Translations under genes and position numbers: made by a program
In this document: one piece after another, positions 1-13,200 of the stretch
Layout: every line of letters begins with the position of its first letter
Position numbering within the stretch: the stretch's first letter is position 1
From: Lepus europaeus
Taxonomy: Eukaryota; Chordata; Mammalia; Lagomorpha; Leporidae
Reading direction: 5' to 3'
DNA length: 64,000 bases
Assembly (NCBI RefSeq): GCF_033115175.1
Contig: NC_084831.1
Span: forward strand, 45,354,002 to 45,418,001
Notes under the pieces: generated by a model
Told to the model about the DNA's origin: nothing
Databases searched by the model: none
The model's input: only the letters and a program-made list of their open reading frames with translations

Positions 1-52
1 CTTAGGTGGTGTGGGATTAAGTGGGTAGGAAGTTAGCTTGGGCTGGAACTCT

Positions 53-330
53 GTTTTTTTAAACAAAATTTATTTATTTGAAAGAGTTATAGAGAGGGAG
101 AGACAGAGATCTTCCATTCACTGGCTCACTCCCCAAATGGTGCCAGAGCAGGGGCTGGGCCAGGCCAAAGCCAGGAGCAAGCAGCTTTGTCTGGATCTCC
201 CACATGGGTGTAGGAGCCTGAGCACTTGGGCTATTCCCAGGCATATTGGCAGGGAGCTGGAGAGGAAGTAGACCCAGCACCCGTATGAAATGCGGGCATC
301 ACAGGCCGTGGCTTTAACCTGCTACACCAC
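53..330 (-). mobile_element. older C-SINE
   Basis: Tail TTTATTTATTTGAAAG on the left, head near CTTTAACCTGCTACACCAC on the right. Confidence 0.9.
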
Positions 331-446
331 AAAAACCACCTACAGCAGGGGCTCTTGTATCCCTGCATAATGATGCTGTCTCTTTGACTCTGTTTGGTAT
401 ACTCACCTAAGATTTACTTTAGGGTTTGGTGCTGTGGCCTCTATCT

Positions 447-790
447 TTTTTTTTTTTTTTGGACAGGCAGAGAGGACAGAGAGAGAGAGAGAGAGAGAGA
501 GAAAGGTCTTCCTTTTCCGTTGGTTCACCCCCCAATGGCCGCTGAGGCCGGCATGCTGCAGCAGGCACACTGCGCTCATCCGAAGCCAGGAGCCAGGTGC
601 TTCTCCTGGTCTCCCATGCGGGTGCAGGGCCCAAGGACTTGGGCCACCCTCCATTGCACTCCCGGGCCACAGCAGAGAGCTGGCCTGGAAGAGGGGCAAC
701 TGGGACAGAATCCAGGCCCTGACCAGGACTAGAACCCAGTGTGCCAGCACCGCAGGCAGAGGATTAGCCTATTGAGCCGCAGCGCCGGCC
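447..790 (-). mobile_element. young C-SINE
   Basis: T-run, GACAGGCAGAG tail box and a head ending CAGCGCCGGCC; near full length. Confidence 0.95.
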
Positions 791-873
791 TAAACTTATC
801 TTTTAACTGCATTTGCCATGACCTTTTTGGCAAAACCCAGTGATTTATATTCCATTATAAAGGATACTATGTG

Positions 874-1188
874 AGGCCATTGCTGTGGCATAGTAGGCTA
901 TGCCTCCACCTGCAGCACCTGCATCCCATGTGGGCACTGGTTTGAGTCCCGGCTTCTTCTCTTCCTATCTAGCCAATGGCCTGGGAAAGCAGTAGAAGAT
1001 GGCCCAAGTCTTTGGGACCTTGCACCCACAGGGGAGGCCCATAAGAAGCTCCTGGCTTCAAATCGGCCCAGTTCCAGCTGTTGTGGCCATTTGGGGAGTG
1101 AACCAATGGATGGAAAACCTTTCTGTATGTCTCTCTCTATAACTCGGCCTCTCATAAAAATAAATAAAATCTTGAGAAAAAAAAAAAG
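874..1188 (+). mobile_element. older C-SINE
   Basis: Head AGGCCATTGCTGTGGC to an A-run after AAATAAAATCTTGAG. Confidence 0.9.
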
Positions 1189-1263
1189 GATGCTGTGTGA
1201 CATCTGGGTATCTCATACTTTCTAATGTATAGCTGCACAGTAGTTTCTGGTTTCTCTGTCTTA

Positions 1264-1316
1264 AATTGATAAGAACAGATACTACACTTGATCTTAGCCA
1301 AAAGGCAGAGAAGCAA
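1264..1316 (-). pseudogene. RNU2 pseudogene: U2 snRNA 5'-fragment retrocopy
   Basis: On the minus strand the bases from 1317 downward match nucleotides 1 to about 51 of U2 snRNA, including GGCTAAGATCAAGTGTAG and TATCTGTTCTTATC, with mismatches at positions 3 and 11. A 12-base direct repeat, TTCTCTGTCTTA, flanks it at 1252-1263 and 1317-1328. There is no A-tail. The short 5' fragment and target duplication fit LINE-mediated reverse transcription of U2 RNA. It lacks the Sm site and cannot work as U2. Confidence 0.9.
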
Positions 1317-1328
1317 TTCTCTGTCTTA

Positions 1329-1798
1329 TATTATATAAACAATATTGCTACTAATCTTTATCTATTTTTCTGTGTCCCTTAACTGATTATTTCACTAAAA
1401 TGTTTCTAGAAAATTCTGTTTAAAAGCCAAATACAAGTTTAAAACATTGATGCACACTGCCACACACTACCACTTAAAGACTCAATACCACAGTCAATTC
1501 ACAAAGGCTCCTAGAAGATGAAGTCTTCAGAGGTGACCTCTGCAGAGGGGACTCACAGTTGCAAAATTTGTTAAAAATCTGCATGAATGAGTGATAAGCA
1601 CAATAGTTTTCTTCTCTAATATTTATTTCGTTTAATGGGTATCTGGTTAAAAGATCATTAGTTTTACTTTTCAATCCATTCCTTTAAATAATTTTTAATT
1701 GGTTAACTTATGAAAAGCACTGTCATAGTCATTGGTCCATGGTGCATAATCCAAAAATATACATATTATTAGCTAATATTATTAAAACCACCTTAGCG
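1329..1798. other. AT-rich intergenic stretch
   Basis: No gene, recognisable repeat or RNA seen. Confidence 0.6.
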
Positions 1799-2095
1799 TG
1801 GGGCTGGTGTTGTGCCATAGCAGGTTAAGCTGCAGCCTGCAATGCTGGCATCCAGTAGGGGAATGGGATCAAATCCCAGCTGCTCCACTTCCAACTCAGC
1901 TCCCTGCTAATGGCATGGGAAAAGCTGTGAAAGATGTCCCAAGTGTTTGGGCCTCTGCACCCACATGGGAGACCTGGAAGAAGCTCCTGGTTCCAATGTG
2001 GCCATCTGGAATGTGGACCAGAGGAAGATGATCTCTCTCTGTCTCTCCTTTGTGTGTAACTCTCACTTTCCAATAAATAAATCTTGAAACAAACC
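1799..2095 (+). mobile_element. older C-SINE
   Basis: Head GGGGCTGGTGTTGTGCC to CAATAAATAAATCTTG. Confidence 0.9.
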
Positions 2096-2120
2096 AACAC
2101 CAAGACACCAAAACTCCTTG

Positions 2121-2429
2121 GGGCAGGGGTTGGGGCACAGTCAGTTGAGCCACTGCTTAGGGTACATGCATCCCATATCCGTGTGCAGGTTTGAGTTCCA
2201 GCTGCTCTGCTTCTGATGCAGCTCCCTGCAAGTGTGCCTGGGAAGGCAGAATGAGATAGATAGCCCAAGTGCCTGGAGACCAGGATGGAGTTTCAGCCTC
2301 CTGGCTTCAGCCTGGCCCAGCCCATGCCATTGCTGCCATTTTGGGGGTGTGAAACAGTATGGAAGATCTCCCTCCCTCCTTCTCTCTGTAACTCTGCCTT
2401 TCAAATAAACAAAAAATCTTAAAATAAGA
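2121..2429 (+). mobile_element. older C-SINE
   Basis: Starts 26 bases after the previous copy in the same orientation; tail TTTCAAATAAAC. Confidence 0.9.
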
Positions 2430-3989
2430 AATCTTTTAATATTTCACAGTATCAAGAGATGGAGACACAAATGAATGAATAATGTTCAAACAGGTAGTGA
2501 AAACCTGTGTGCTGGACACTGAGCTAAATCCTAAGGCAACAGAATTCCCTGCATGTGTGGGGGCAAAAGACAATAAGCACAACTTACATGACAAATAAGA
2601 AAACCATGCATCACACAGCCAGCAGCAGGGCCAGAGCTGAGGGCAACCCCCTCCTAAGATACTTGCACTTGAAAGAAGGCTGCTCTCCACTCTCCTTTCC
2701 TAGCACCTGTGGGATTTCACTGAAGGGGGAAATAGTAGTCAGAAAAGGAAAGTAAGGTTTAAGAACTCTTTGGAAGCATGAAACACTTCCTCACGTCCCT
2801 AATCCAAAAAAAGGGGAGAGAACCAAAACAGCAGGATTAAATGTGTTTCTGTTGCTAGGGGGTGTTGGGGGGAAGGTGACCAGCTCCCGGGGAAGGGGCA
2901 TTGGAGTAACTGAGGGCACCGAGGCTGCAGATCCCCGGGGAGCAGGAGCCACAGGGCAAGGGCCACAGGCACACAGCACAGAGCGGGCAGGGATCCATGG
3001 GAAGCCGTTGGAGAGGGAGACATGGGCCCAATGAGGACAAACCAGACTGAAATGACGCTGGGGTTCAGCAGTGAACACTCAGATGGAACAAAAAGGTGAC
3101 GCCATGGGCACTGATCTATTGCTTGATATGTGGAATGGTTTTACAAGGAGAAGATGAGTTTTCACAGACTCGGAAAGCAAGCTGTGGTCAGCCATCCTAA
3201 GTTAGGTGTTATCACCACTACACTGACCAGTTGTTCTGCGTATCCACGGAAGGTGGAGAACAAGGACTGGAAGAAGATTCATGAGGCCTGTGTCAAAGAG
3301 GTCCATCTGGGGGACCCCTTCCTGTGAGCCTTCACACAGGGCCTCTCACACAAGCAAAGTGGCACTGCAGTTTAGGAATCTGGCAAAAAGAAAATCCTCA
3401 GCATTTCATTCCACTGAACATGAACACAACTGCTCTACAGTTACATGCCTTCCAAAAACCTGAAGTGGCTCTGTCACCTGAAAAGAACGGAAGGCATGTC
3501 AGCCCTGTGATGGCGCTGTGGTGCAGTCCTGGCTCATTCCGGGCTCCAGTCACACCACGCTATCCACCACCACCCGTAAGTGCAACTTACAAATGAGTAC
3601 TTACCTTCACATCGTCTTCTTCTTTTCCTATAGCAACTGGGTGTGTTTCTTATTTTTTGCTATTTGACAGGCAGATCCAGCTCAGGTTCTATGACCTCAT
3701 TGAGACCTTCCCATGAGCACTTTCTCTTATCTGAACTCTTACATGGTTTATGGTGTAGACTGCTCACTTAGTCCTTCGCGTTAATCAATCAAACTATCAA
3801 TGCACTGAGATCTCATGAGCACCAAACGAGATGCTCTCCCCACAACATAAATGTTTTTTGTCAGTAATGAATAAATAAAAATGTATTTTATCAGTCAGAT
3901 CTTCATGTACAGTGACTTCCTTGATAGCCTGCTGACTGATGAAATCTGAATCTCTTTGGCTAAAACACTGAAGGAAACATAAGTGAAAT
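2430..3989. other. intergenic stretch downstream of HSPB11
   Basis: Non-repetitive to my eye. Short open frames at 2791-3463 lack coding features. I looked for, but did not find, the neighbouring gene expected on this side (DIO1 in human). Confidence 0.5.
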
Positions 3990-4093
3990 CTGAGACACAT
4001 TGATACAAATCCTTTTAATAGAGTATATCAGTGACATCTTTGCGTTTAAATGGTAACAGTGTTAAAAATCATCAGAACATTGTGCTGTAATTA
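3990..4093 (-). other. HSPB11: HSPB11 3' UTR (short)
   Basis: Minus-strand sequence after the stop. The lower limit is set only by the candidate poly(A) signal at 4014-4019 and is an estimate. Confidence 0.5.
4014..4019 (-). terminator. candidate HSPB11 poly(A) signal ATTAAA
   Basis: ATTAAA on the minus strand, 75 bases past the stop codon. It is the commonest variant of AATAAA, and no canonical hexamer lies nearer. Use is inferred. Confidence 0.45.
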
Positions 4094-4207
4094 CTAAGAA
4101 AGATTTGAGATGGCTACTCCCTCTGCAGAAATGCTGTGCACAGATGCAAAATGGTCAAAGGCTGATATAATAATGACCCTCAAGTAAGTGGCAGAGCACT
4201 CGCATGC
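4094..4207 (-). CDS. HSPB11: HSPB11 terminal coding exon
   Basis: Acceptor CCCACAG precedes residues 106-142, ending AISNLS and TAG at 4096-4094. The start ACECSATYLR differs from human AHDGSATYLR in the loop but keeps length. The remaining core strand sequence is well conserved. Confidence 0.95.
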   Translation of the reverse strand, partial: ACECSATYLRVIIISAFDHFASVHSISAEGVAISNLS

Positions 4208-7200
4208 CTGTGGGGAGAAATCAACAGGGATGCTTTTAGTGGTCCTGGTTACCCAAGAGCAAGCAGCGCGTTGAAGAAATAGTGAGGTCAGAACAATATT
4301 CCAGGCATGTAACATTCAGAAGCTAAGCCAGCTGCACATACGGTTGTTCGCCTGTAAATCAGCCCATATCAGTTTGGTGCAAAGCAGTAGGTATGGCTAC
4401 AAGCTGCAACTGTACACTCACAATCCACTTTCACAAAGTGTCCTCCTAAAGCATTTTTTATGATAAGCTGTGTCCTTGGTTCAGGAGGCCTCAGAACATA
4501 CTCCCTGAAGCATGGCTACACTTTCATATTTATATAACTTCTGTGGAAAGGATTTTGAATACATGAATATGTTTATACCCTATGCACCCAGTAGTTCTAT
4601 CCTATGAAATTTAATTTTAGAAAATAATCAAAAAGGGGCCAGTGCTGTGGCGTAGTAGATGAAGCATCCACCTGCGGCACCGGCATACCACATGGGCATT
4701 GGTTCTTGTCCTGGTTGCTCCTTGTCTGATCCAGCTCCTTGCTGATGGCCTGGGAGGGCAGTAGAAGATGGCCCAAATGTTTGGGCCCCTGTACTTGTGT
4801 TGGGGACCTGGAGGAAGCTCCTGGCTTCAACCTAGCTCCAGTCTTTGAGGCCATTTGGGGAGTGAACCAGCAGATGGAAGACCTCTCTCTCTGTCTCTCC
4901 CTCTCTGTGTCTATAACTCTGCCTTTCAAGTAAATAAATAAATCTTTTAAAAAAGAAGAAAATAATAAAAAAAAAGCAAAAAGTTAAAAGTGTGGTAACC
5001 AGAACATACATAGAATGTCCCCTTTGAGAAAAAAGGAAATTATCTTAAATGTGTGTAAATAGGCAAATGTGATCTTGAAATTACACGTAGGAAGCTTCTG
5101 GCAGAACACTGAGTTAAAAATGACATGGAATTGTCCATACAGTGTTACTGCAAGCGTGTGATGCCTGTGCTCACGGCTGGAAGAGCGAAAACACAGTAAA
5201 GGCTACTGTGATGGGTGACAAATGGCTGATTCCCAGCTTCCCCTTCCTCTTTCGTGTTTTCCAAACTGCCTCGGATGCCTTCCCACAGCCTCAGTGAATC
5301 CTGGAAGGAACTGTCAGACCACGTGGAGGCTTACTAATCCTGACCCACTGCATAAGACAGAAGACAGTGGGAAGACACAATGTGGTCCTTTTTCTGGCTG
5401 CATTCGCCTCCCCAGTCATCGGGCAGACTGTGCTGGGAGAGAAGGGAATTCACGCGAGTCGGAAACATTCTATGGAATCTTTGGAAACGGCTTCCACATA
5501 CGCTCCTGGGAAGATGTGAGGGGCAAGGTAGGGCGATAACCCTCATTTACACAAACCTTCACTAAAGAAACACCCGCTACCTAAAAAACCACACATTCAG
5601 TTGTTTTCCTTCTTTGTGTTTGTCTAAAAGCAGGGCCTGACAAGCCAGCAGGGACCGAGCAACTCCTGATGAAGCAGCAGCTTCCTCATCAGCGGCCATT
5701 CATTCCACTGGACAAGCAAAGCCCGATGGAATGCTGTCGAAAATACTTGTTCTCTTTCCACTTCATCTCTCTTTGGCTTATTTGTTGCTGATCCTATGCT
5801 CCAGTTCCCCTTATCTTAGTCTGCCTTGTCCTTTCACGCTTAAATTAACAGCCAATTCTGACATCTCGGCCTTTTTTGATTCCTGTTCTAAAAGGCCTAC
5901 AGGATGAAATGAAAGAAAGCAAAGCAAATAAACACTGCAAAATAAATGAATGGGCAAAATAAACAAAAACCAAATGAATGAATAGTTTTATCCTTGCTGT
6001 CACCCTTCCAGGACAGATAAGAGCACCTAAGAACACATCAAACGGGAAATACCACTGAGCACCACCTCTGTCCTGTTGGGTCAGGAGCAGAACTCTGAGA
6101 GCACCAGGATGCTTGCTAACTCTGCGTCTGCGGAGACGGCTGTCAGGTACAGACACCTTGTGCTGGTCAGAGCTCATGCTCTTCTTTACACAGTGTGTTT
6201 ACTCACCATAATCTCGTTCTGAAGCTGTCCCTCGGTGTGTGTGAATTCTAAAACACAAATTGAACAAAAAAAAAAGCTTAAAATACAGTGAAGACAGCTA
6301 CTAAGATTTAGGTTCAGCAGAACATGACCTGTGGCAAATACCAAGTTAATACCAGATGTAAAGGAGTTATTAATTGGGGCAGGGGTTGAAATTTGATATA
6401 AACAGGGGCCGGCACCGTGGTACAGTAGGTTAATCCTCCGCCTGCAGCGCCGGCATCCCATATGGGCGCCGTTTCTAGTCCCAGTTGCTCCTCTTCCAGT
6501 CCAGCTCTCTGCTATGGCCTGGGATAGCAGTAGAAGATGGCCCAAGTGCTTGGGCCCCTGCATCCGCGTGGGAGACCAGGAAGAAGCACCCAGCTCCTGG
6601 CTTCGGATCGGCACAGCTCTGGCCACTATGGCCATTTAGGGAGTGAACCAACAGAAGGAAGACCTTTCTCTCTGTTTTTCTCTCACTGTCTGTAACTCTA
6701 CCTGTCAAATAAATAAATAAAATCTTTAAAAAAAAATTTGATATAAACAGAGAGTTGATACAGAAGGTTAAAAAAAAGACAAACATTTCATAACCTATAA
6801 AATATCTTTGTCAGCAAAATGAAATGCAAATGTAAGTTACATTTAAGGAATATAAAGTAAGACATTTTTCAATCATGAAAATCCCTTTTATGGATGAAGT
6901 CACTAAGAGTAATTAGAGGCCTGAAAGGAGCCATTTCACCATCCCCACGAATGGCCACGAAGGCGCAGATCTCACAGTGCATTTTCACTGCGATGCAGAA
7001 TTCTGAGCCCCATACATGGGATCTTTCCTGGCAGCGAGTTTTAAAAACCTTTACTTATATAATTGGAGGCCAGATTAATGTATTTGGCCATGAGTTAATA
7101 TCAAGCATTCTTCTGGAAACATGAAATGTTTAATTGATACAACTATTGACATGACTAGATATCAATGTTATTTGTATCAAAGTGATTAATGTACATGATT

Positions 7201-10200
7201 TTAAAAGCCACTCAGTACAAAAGGGGAAGTCTCTGGGAAATGAGACTGTGTGTGACATGTTTCTGTTTCCTAACCCTCCTCTGAGATCACGAAGAACAGT
7301 AAACCCCTGCTTTACCCTCTCCTTTCTCCTCCAGTTCCTCTCTCTAGTGGGAAACAAGTTTTTTTTTTTAAGATTTTCTTATTTATTTGAAAGTCAGAAT
7401 CACAGAGACAGAGGAAGAGAGAGAGAGAGAGAGAGATCCTCCATCCACTGTACCACTCCCCAAATGGTTGCAACAACCAGGGCTGGGCTAGACCCAATCC
7501 AAGAGCCAGGAGCTTCCACCAGGTCTCCCATGTGAGTATGGGGGACCAAGCACTTAGACCATCCTCTGTTGCTTTCCCAGGTGCATTAGCAGGAAGCTGG
7601 ATGGGAAGTAGAGCAGCCAGGACTCAAACTGGTGCCTATATGGGATGCCAGTGTCACAGGTGGAGGCTTTACCTACTATGAACAGTGCTGATCCCGTGGG
7701 AAATGATTTCAATTCTTTAAGCTGTTTTCCCTAGAAAGTATGCTTATATTCCTTTTCTTCTTGGTCAACTTTTGATTGACATTATATTATGGCATATGAA
7801 AATTTAGGTTTCTTAAACCAATATTCTCTTCTTTCTCCTGTAACTTCTCCCTCCTTTTATCCTCTCAATTTTGAAATCAGTACTTGATAGTTATATGATT
7901 ATGTCTACATAAATGTTACTCACAGCTGAAGTAACTATTAAGTTATGGTGACATTTTCTTTCTTATACAAATTCTCTACCAGAACTAAATAATAACCTAT
8001 TTTTTATTTGCTTATTTTTCCCCTTTTTATTATTATTTTTTTTAGTGAGGAAAAAGTAGAAAATTTCCAGGATACATAGAAAAAGAGAGAGCACAGTAAC
8101 ATAGTTTTTTTTTTTTTTTTTTTAACATTTATCTTATTTATTTGAAAGACAGAGTTACAGAGAAAGAGGTCTTCCATTTGCTGGTTCACTCCCCAAATGG
8201 CCGCAACGGCTGGAGCTGAGCCGACCCGAAGCCAGGAGCCAGGTGCTTCTTCCGGGTCTCCCATGTGAGTGCAGGGGCCCAAAGACTTGGGCCATCTTCT
8301 ACTGCTATCCCAGGCCATAGCAGAAAGCTGGATCAGAAAAGGAGCAACTGGGACTAGAAACGGTGCCCATAGGGGATGCCAGTGCTTCAGGCCAGGGCAT
8401 CAACCCGTTACGGCACAGTGCCAGCCCCAACATAGTTTTGATAGATGATTTCATTTTTAACAAAATAGTTTAAAGATTTATTTGAGGTAGAGCAACAGAG
8501 AGAGAGAAAAAGAGAAATCTTCCATCCTCTGGTTCACTCGTCAAATGGCTGCAACAGCCAGGGCTGGAGCCAGGAACTCTGAGCTGGTCTCCCAAGACAG
8601 TGTCAGGAGTCCAAGTACTTAGGACATCTTCTATTGCCTTCCCAGGCATTTTAGCAGAGAGATGAACTGGAAGTAGAGCAGCTGGGACTTGAACCGGTGC
8701 TCCCATATGGGAGGCTGGCATTGTAAGCAGCCTAGCCCACTGCGTCACAATGCCAGGCCTTATAAAATATTTTAAAGCAAATATAAGACACTATGACACT
8801 TAACCTCTAAATATGTGACTTTCCATCTCTAAATAATAAAGATCGGCTGACGCTGTAGCTCAATAGGCTAATCCTCTGCCTGTGGTGCCGGCACACCAGG
8901 TTCTAGTCCCCGTTGGGGCGCCGGATTCTGTCCTGGTTGCCCTCTTCCAGGCCAGCTCTCTGCTGTGGCCAGGGAGTGCAGTGGAGGATGGCCCAAGTGC
9001 TCGGGCCCTGCGCCCGCATGGGAGACCAGGAGAAGCACCTGGCTCCTGCCTTCGGATCAACGCGGTGCGCCGGCCACAGCGCACCAGCCGCAGCGGCTAT
9101 TGGGAGGGTGAACCAATGGAAAAGGAAGACCTTTCTGTCTCTCTCTCTCACTGTCTACTCTGCCTGTCAAATAAATAAATAAATAAAGATCATTTTTACA
9201 TAACCACAACATCATTATTATACTAACATTTAAGTAATGCTTTAATATAATATAATTCCCAGTCCCTACTGTCCTCCTTCAAATGTCTTTTATAGTTGGC
9301 TAATTCAAATCAGAATTAAGTTTCTTTTAATCTTGAACTGCTTCCTCTCCCACAAACACATTTTTTTTTAATTTTTTTTTTTTTTTTGACAGGCAGAGTG
9401 GATAGTGAGAGAGAGAGACAGAGAGAAAGGTCTTCCTTTGCCATTGGTTCACCCTCCAATGGCTGCTGCGGCCAGCGCATCTCGCTGATCCGAAGCCAGG
9501 AGACAGGTGCTTCTCCTGGTCTCCCATGTGGGTGCAGGGCCCAAGCACTTGGGCCATCCTCCACTGCCTTCCCGGGCCACAGCAGAGAGCTGGCCTGGAA
9601 GAGGGGCAACCGGGATAGAATCCGGCACCCCAACCGGGACTAGAACCCGGTGTGCCGGCGCCGCAAGGCGGAGGATTAGCCTGTTAAGCCACGGCGCCGG
9701 CCACAAACACATTTTTTAAAGCCACTGACTTGTTGAAGAGACCAGGTCAGTTGTCCTGCAGCATGTCCCATTCTAGATTTTGTCATCTTGCCCCCTTGTG
9801 GTTTCATTTAATTTGTTCTATCCTCTATATTTCCTACAGATAGGAAATAAGAGCAAAAGGCTTGATTATACTCAGAATTTGAGGGCTTCATGAAATATCT
9901 GGTTATCTTTAGCTGTCTTTTGTTACTTATGAATAACAAACCATTTCAAAACTGTGCATGAAGGCCAGCGCTGTGGCTTAACAGGCTAATCCTCCACCTT
10001 GTGGCGCCGGCACACCAGGTTCTAGTCCTGGTTGGAGCGCTGGATTCTGTCCCGGTTGCCCCTCTTCCAGGCTAGCTCTCTGCTGTGGCCCAGGAGTGCA
10101 GTGGAGGATGGCCCAGGTCCTTGGGCCCTGCACCCACATGGGAGACCAGGAGAAAGCGCCTGGTTCCTGGCTTCGGATCGGCACGACGCGCCGGCCGCAG

Positions 10201-13200
10201 CGGCCATTGGAGGGTGAACCAACGGCAAAGGTGAAGACCTTTCACTCTGTCTCTCTCTCTCACTATCCACTCTGCCTGTCAAAAAAAAAACCAAAAACAA
10301 AACAAAAAAAAACAATTGTGCATGAACCAGGCGTCTGGACTGATAGATGTCAACAGGGAGACGAAGAGTGAACTGGCCTTTGTCAGAAGCCACAGATCTT
10401 TTTTCTGGGGCCATTCACTTTCTCCAAAGATAAATCCTCTAATTTCCTAGTTTATATTATGCTCTCAGTAGCTGTCATTAATAGCAGAAACTAGAGTAGG
10501 TTTCTACTTCCAATGCCTGTTTTCGATTCCCTGTCTCATTCACTCTCTGTACTATGCTTGGTTTCCTATGTAGTTGTTTGTCCCTGTGCATCTCTTGAAC
10601 GTGGTGGTGGAGGTCTGTGGGAGAAAGGAGCAGTCCCTTAGCCTTGAGGGGTGGAAGAAGGTACCTAGAGCCCAACCACTATCTTATATAGAGATTCAAA
10701 TCACCCTTGTTATCTGGGCCCTGCTCTACTCAAACTTTCCCTGGTACCTGTTGCCAATTTCCAGATCTTTCTGGGGTTCTGTGTGGCAAAATGGCATACT
10801 TCTCAATGATAGTCTCTTTGGCAGGCACTTAGGTGCAGTGCAATCAGCTACAGAAGTTACTACTCCTCAATCTGCTTTCCCTCCATTATAATATATGTTG
10901 ATCTCTTGTATTTGCTTAAGTTTCCTGTTGTTTGTTTTTTCGTCCTTGTAGATTTATGACTTTGCTATTTTCATGGTATTTTAGGAGGGTGTTATGGAGT
11001 GAAGAGGACTTGTCTCCCTAAATTTGTGTAGATAGTCAAGCCCTGATTGATGGTTTAAGAGTGGAGACTTGATCTAAGTATGGCTTTTGGTAGGAGGGCC
11101 TGGCGGGAGGTCTTCGGGATACTGGGGCCTTGCCTTCATAAGGCAGTCCTCATGAGAGGGTTGGTTATCTAGCCACACGTGCTTCCCAGCTCATCACGTG
11201 CTCATCCCTCTGTCCCTGCCCCACCACTGCCAGCCTCCACCAGATGCCAGACCCATGGTGCTGCCCAACCCTGGGCTGTAAACCTCCAACTGTCAGCCAC
11301 AAAACACCTCTTCCTTCCCAAGAAGCTCCTCTCAGGTAAGATGGTATGTGGCAAGCCCAGTTCTACACACCCAGAAGTGAGCTAAAAATAATAATAATAA
11401 TAAGACACAGGCAAAAGAACTGGTTGGAATTAGCTAAATCCAACATGGCGCCAAACCTAGCCTCAAGGAGACCCTAACCCTCATTATACACTCATTATGT
11501 TGTGTTAGCGTAATAAAATCACTCCTCTCATGCATGACAGTTTATAATTGCCATGACAACCTATGGATGTGACCATGTAAAGAACAAAAAGGTGGATCCT
11601 GAGTTCCTGGAAGACGCCCTCTTCTTTCTAGATTTAAGATGAACAGTAACCCAGATGTTAACATCCCTTTGCCAAACCTCACAAAGGACAGCTGAAACAA
11701 CACACAGGGCTGCCCTGTCTGTGGAGCTGCCTGCTATCCTTTGCCATTCTCTTTAATTAAAGGCCTTGCTTTCACTTTGCTCATTCAGGACTGACTGCCA
11801 TCTCTCACTGAAGCCAAGACCTCTCGTGGCCATAGTGGCACACAGGATCCCTGGCTGTCCAGAATCACAGATATTTATTTATAATAACATAAAGCTGACA
11901 AATACAGAAAATCAGTACCAGCAGCAGGGCTGTTATTATTAACTGTACCTGAAGAAGTCTGGGAATCTTTAGAATTGGCTTATGGGAAAAGACTAGGAGA
12001 GTTTGGAAGAGCAGGCTAGAAAAGCCCTAGAATGCTGTAGGCAGAGTATTTCTTTCGGGTGACTATGGGGAGGGCCTGGAAGCCTGGAATGCTGGTAAAA
12101 ATGTGGGTGGTAAATGCCAGGCTGATGAGTTTTCAGGCAGAAACGGGAATTGGACTAGAGGCCATCCTTGCTACATGGTGGCACAGAATCTGGCTTTTTT
12201 GTTCATGTTTCAAGATGCTATGGGAGGCTGAAATTAAAGCTGGTGGACTGGTTTGTTTGGTAGAGATGCAAAAACAGCAAACCTTATGCTGCAGCATTGA
12301 TGTTAGTGGCTGCTGTTAGTTAAGTTTTATGATGAGAATCAGGAGCAAAATGAAACACAACATAATGATTTGGAAAATGTAAGGTTGGCGCTGTGGTGTA
12401 ACAGGTGAAGCTGCCGCTTTTGACACCAGCATCCTACATCAGAGCTCCAGTTTGAGTCCCAGCTGCTCCGCTTCCATTCCAGCTCCCTGCTAATGCACCT
12501 GGGAAAGCAGCCCCTGCCACCATATGGGAGACCAGGATGCAGTTCCAGGTTCCTCGCTTAGGTCTAAAATGATCCAGGCCATCTGGGGAGTGAACCAGCA
12601 AATGAAAGATCTCTTTCAGGGACAATGCTGTGGAACAGCAAATTAAAGCTATGGCCTGCAGCACTAGCAACCCATATGGGTGCTGGTTCAAGTACTAGCT
12701 TTCCACTTCTGAACCTGTTCCCTGCTGATATGCCTGGCATCAGAAGATGCTCAAGTCCTTGGCCCCTGCACCCAAGTGGGAGGCCTGGAGGAAGCTTCTG
12801 GCTCCTGGCTTCAGCCTGGCCCAGCCCGGTTATTACAGCCATCTGGGGAGTGAACCAGCAGATGGAAGATCTCTCTCTCTCTCTTCTCTGTCTCTCCTCT
12901 CTTTCTATAACTCTGCCTTTCAAATAAATAAATAAATTTTTTTTAAAAAAATTTGGAAAATTTTGTAGTCTGGTTAGGGAAATATCAAAGAAAAAGCTCG
13001 ATGGAGAATGAAAAGTAAGGTGGAGAATCCACTTGTGAAAGAGATCAATAAAAGTAAAAAGGAATCAACCCTATGCTGATGGACAAGACAGGGGCCAGCA
13101 CTGTGGCGCAGTGGGTTAAAGCCCCAGCCTGCAGCGCCGGCATCCTATATGGGTGCCAGTTCGAGTCCTGGCTGTTCTTCTTCCAATCCAGCTCTCTGCT

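Larger units (their letters stand above)
10990..11908 (+). repeat. 5' LTR of the MaLR fossil, split by a nested LTR
   Basis: The left part (10990 to about 11336) and right end (about 11870-11908) align to opposite parts of the 14512 copy. The roughly 530 bases between are foreign. Confidence 0.65.

Noticed and set aside
1261-1317. Functional U2 snRNA gene
   Set aside because: Only the first 51 bases or so are present, without Sm site, promoter or 3' box.
5222-5546. Overlapping open frames in an HSPB11 intron
   Set aside because: No recognisable protein, no splice support; chance frames.
13150-13175. tRNA gene (B-box-like GTTCGAGTCC strings in many places)
   Set aside because: These belong to tRNA-derived C-SINE heads and do not fold as complete tRNAs.
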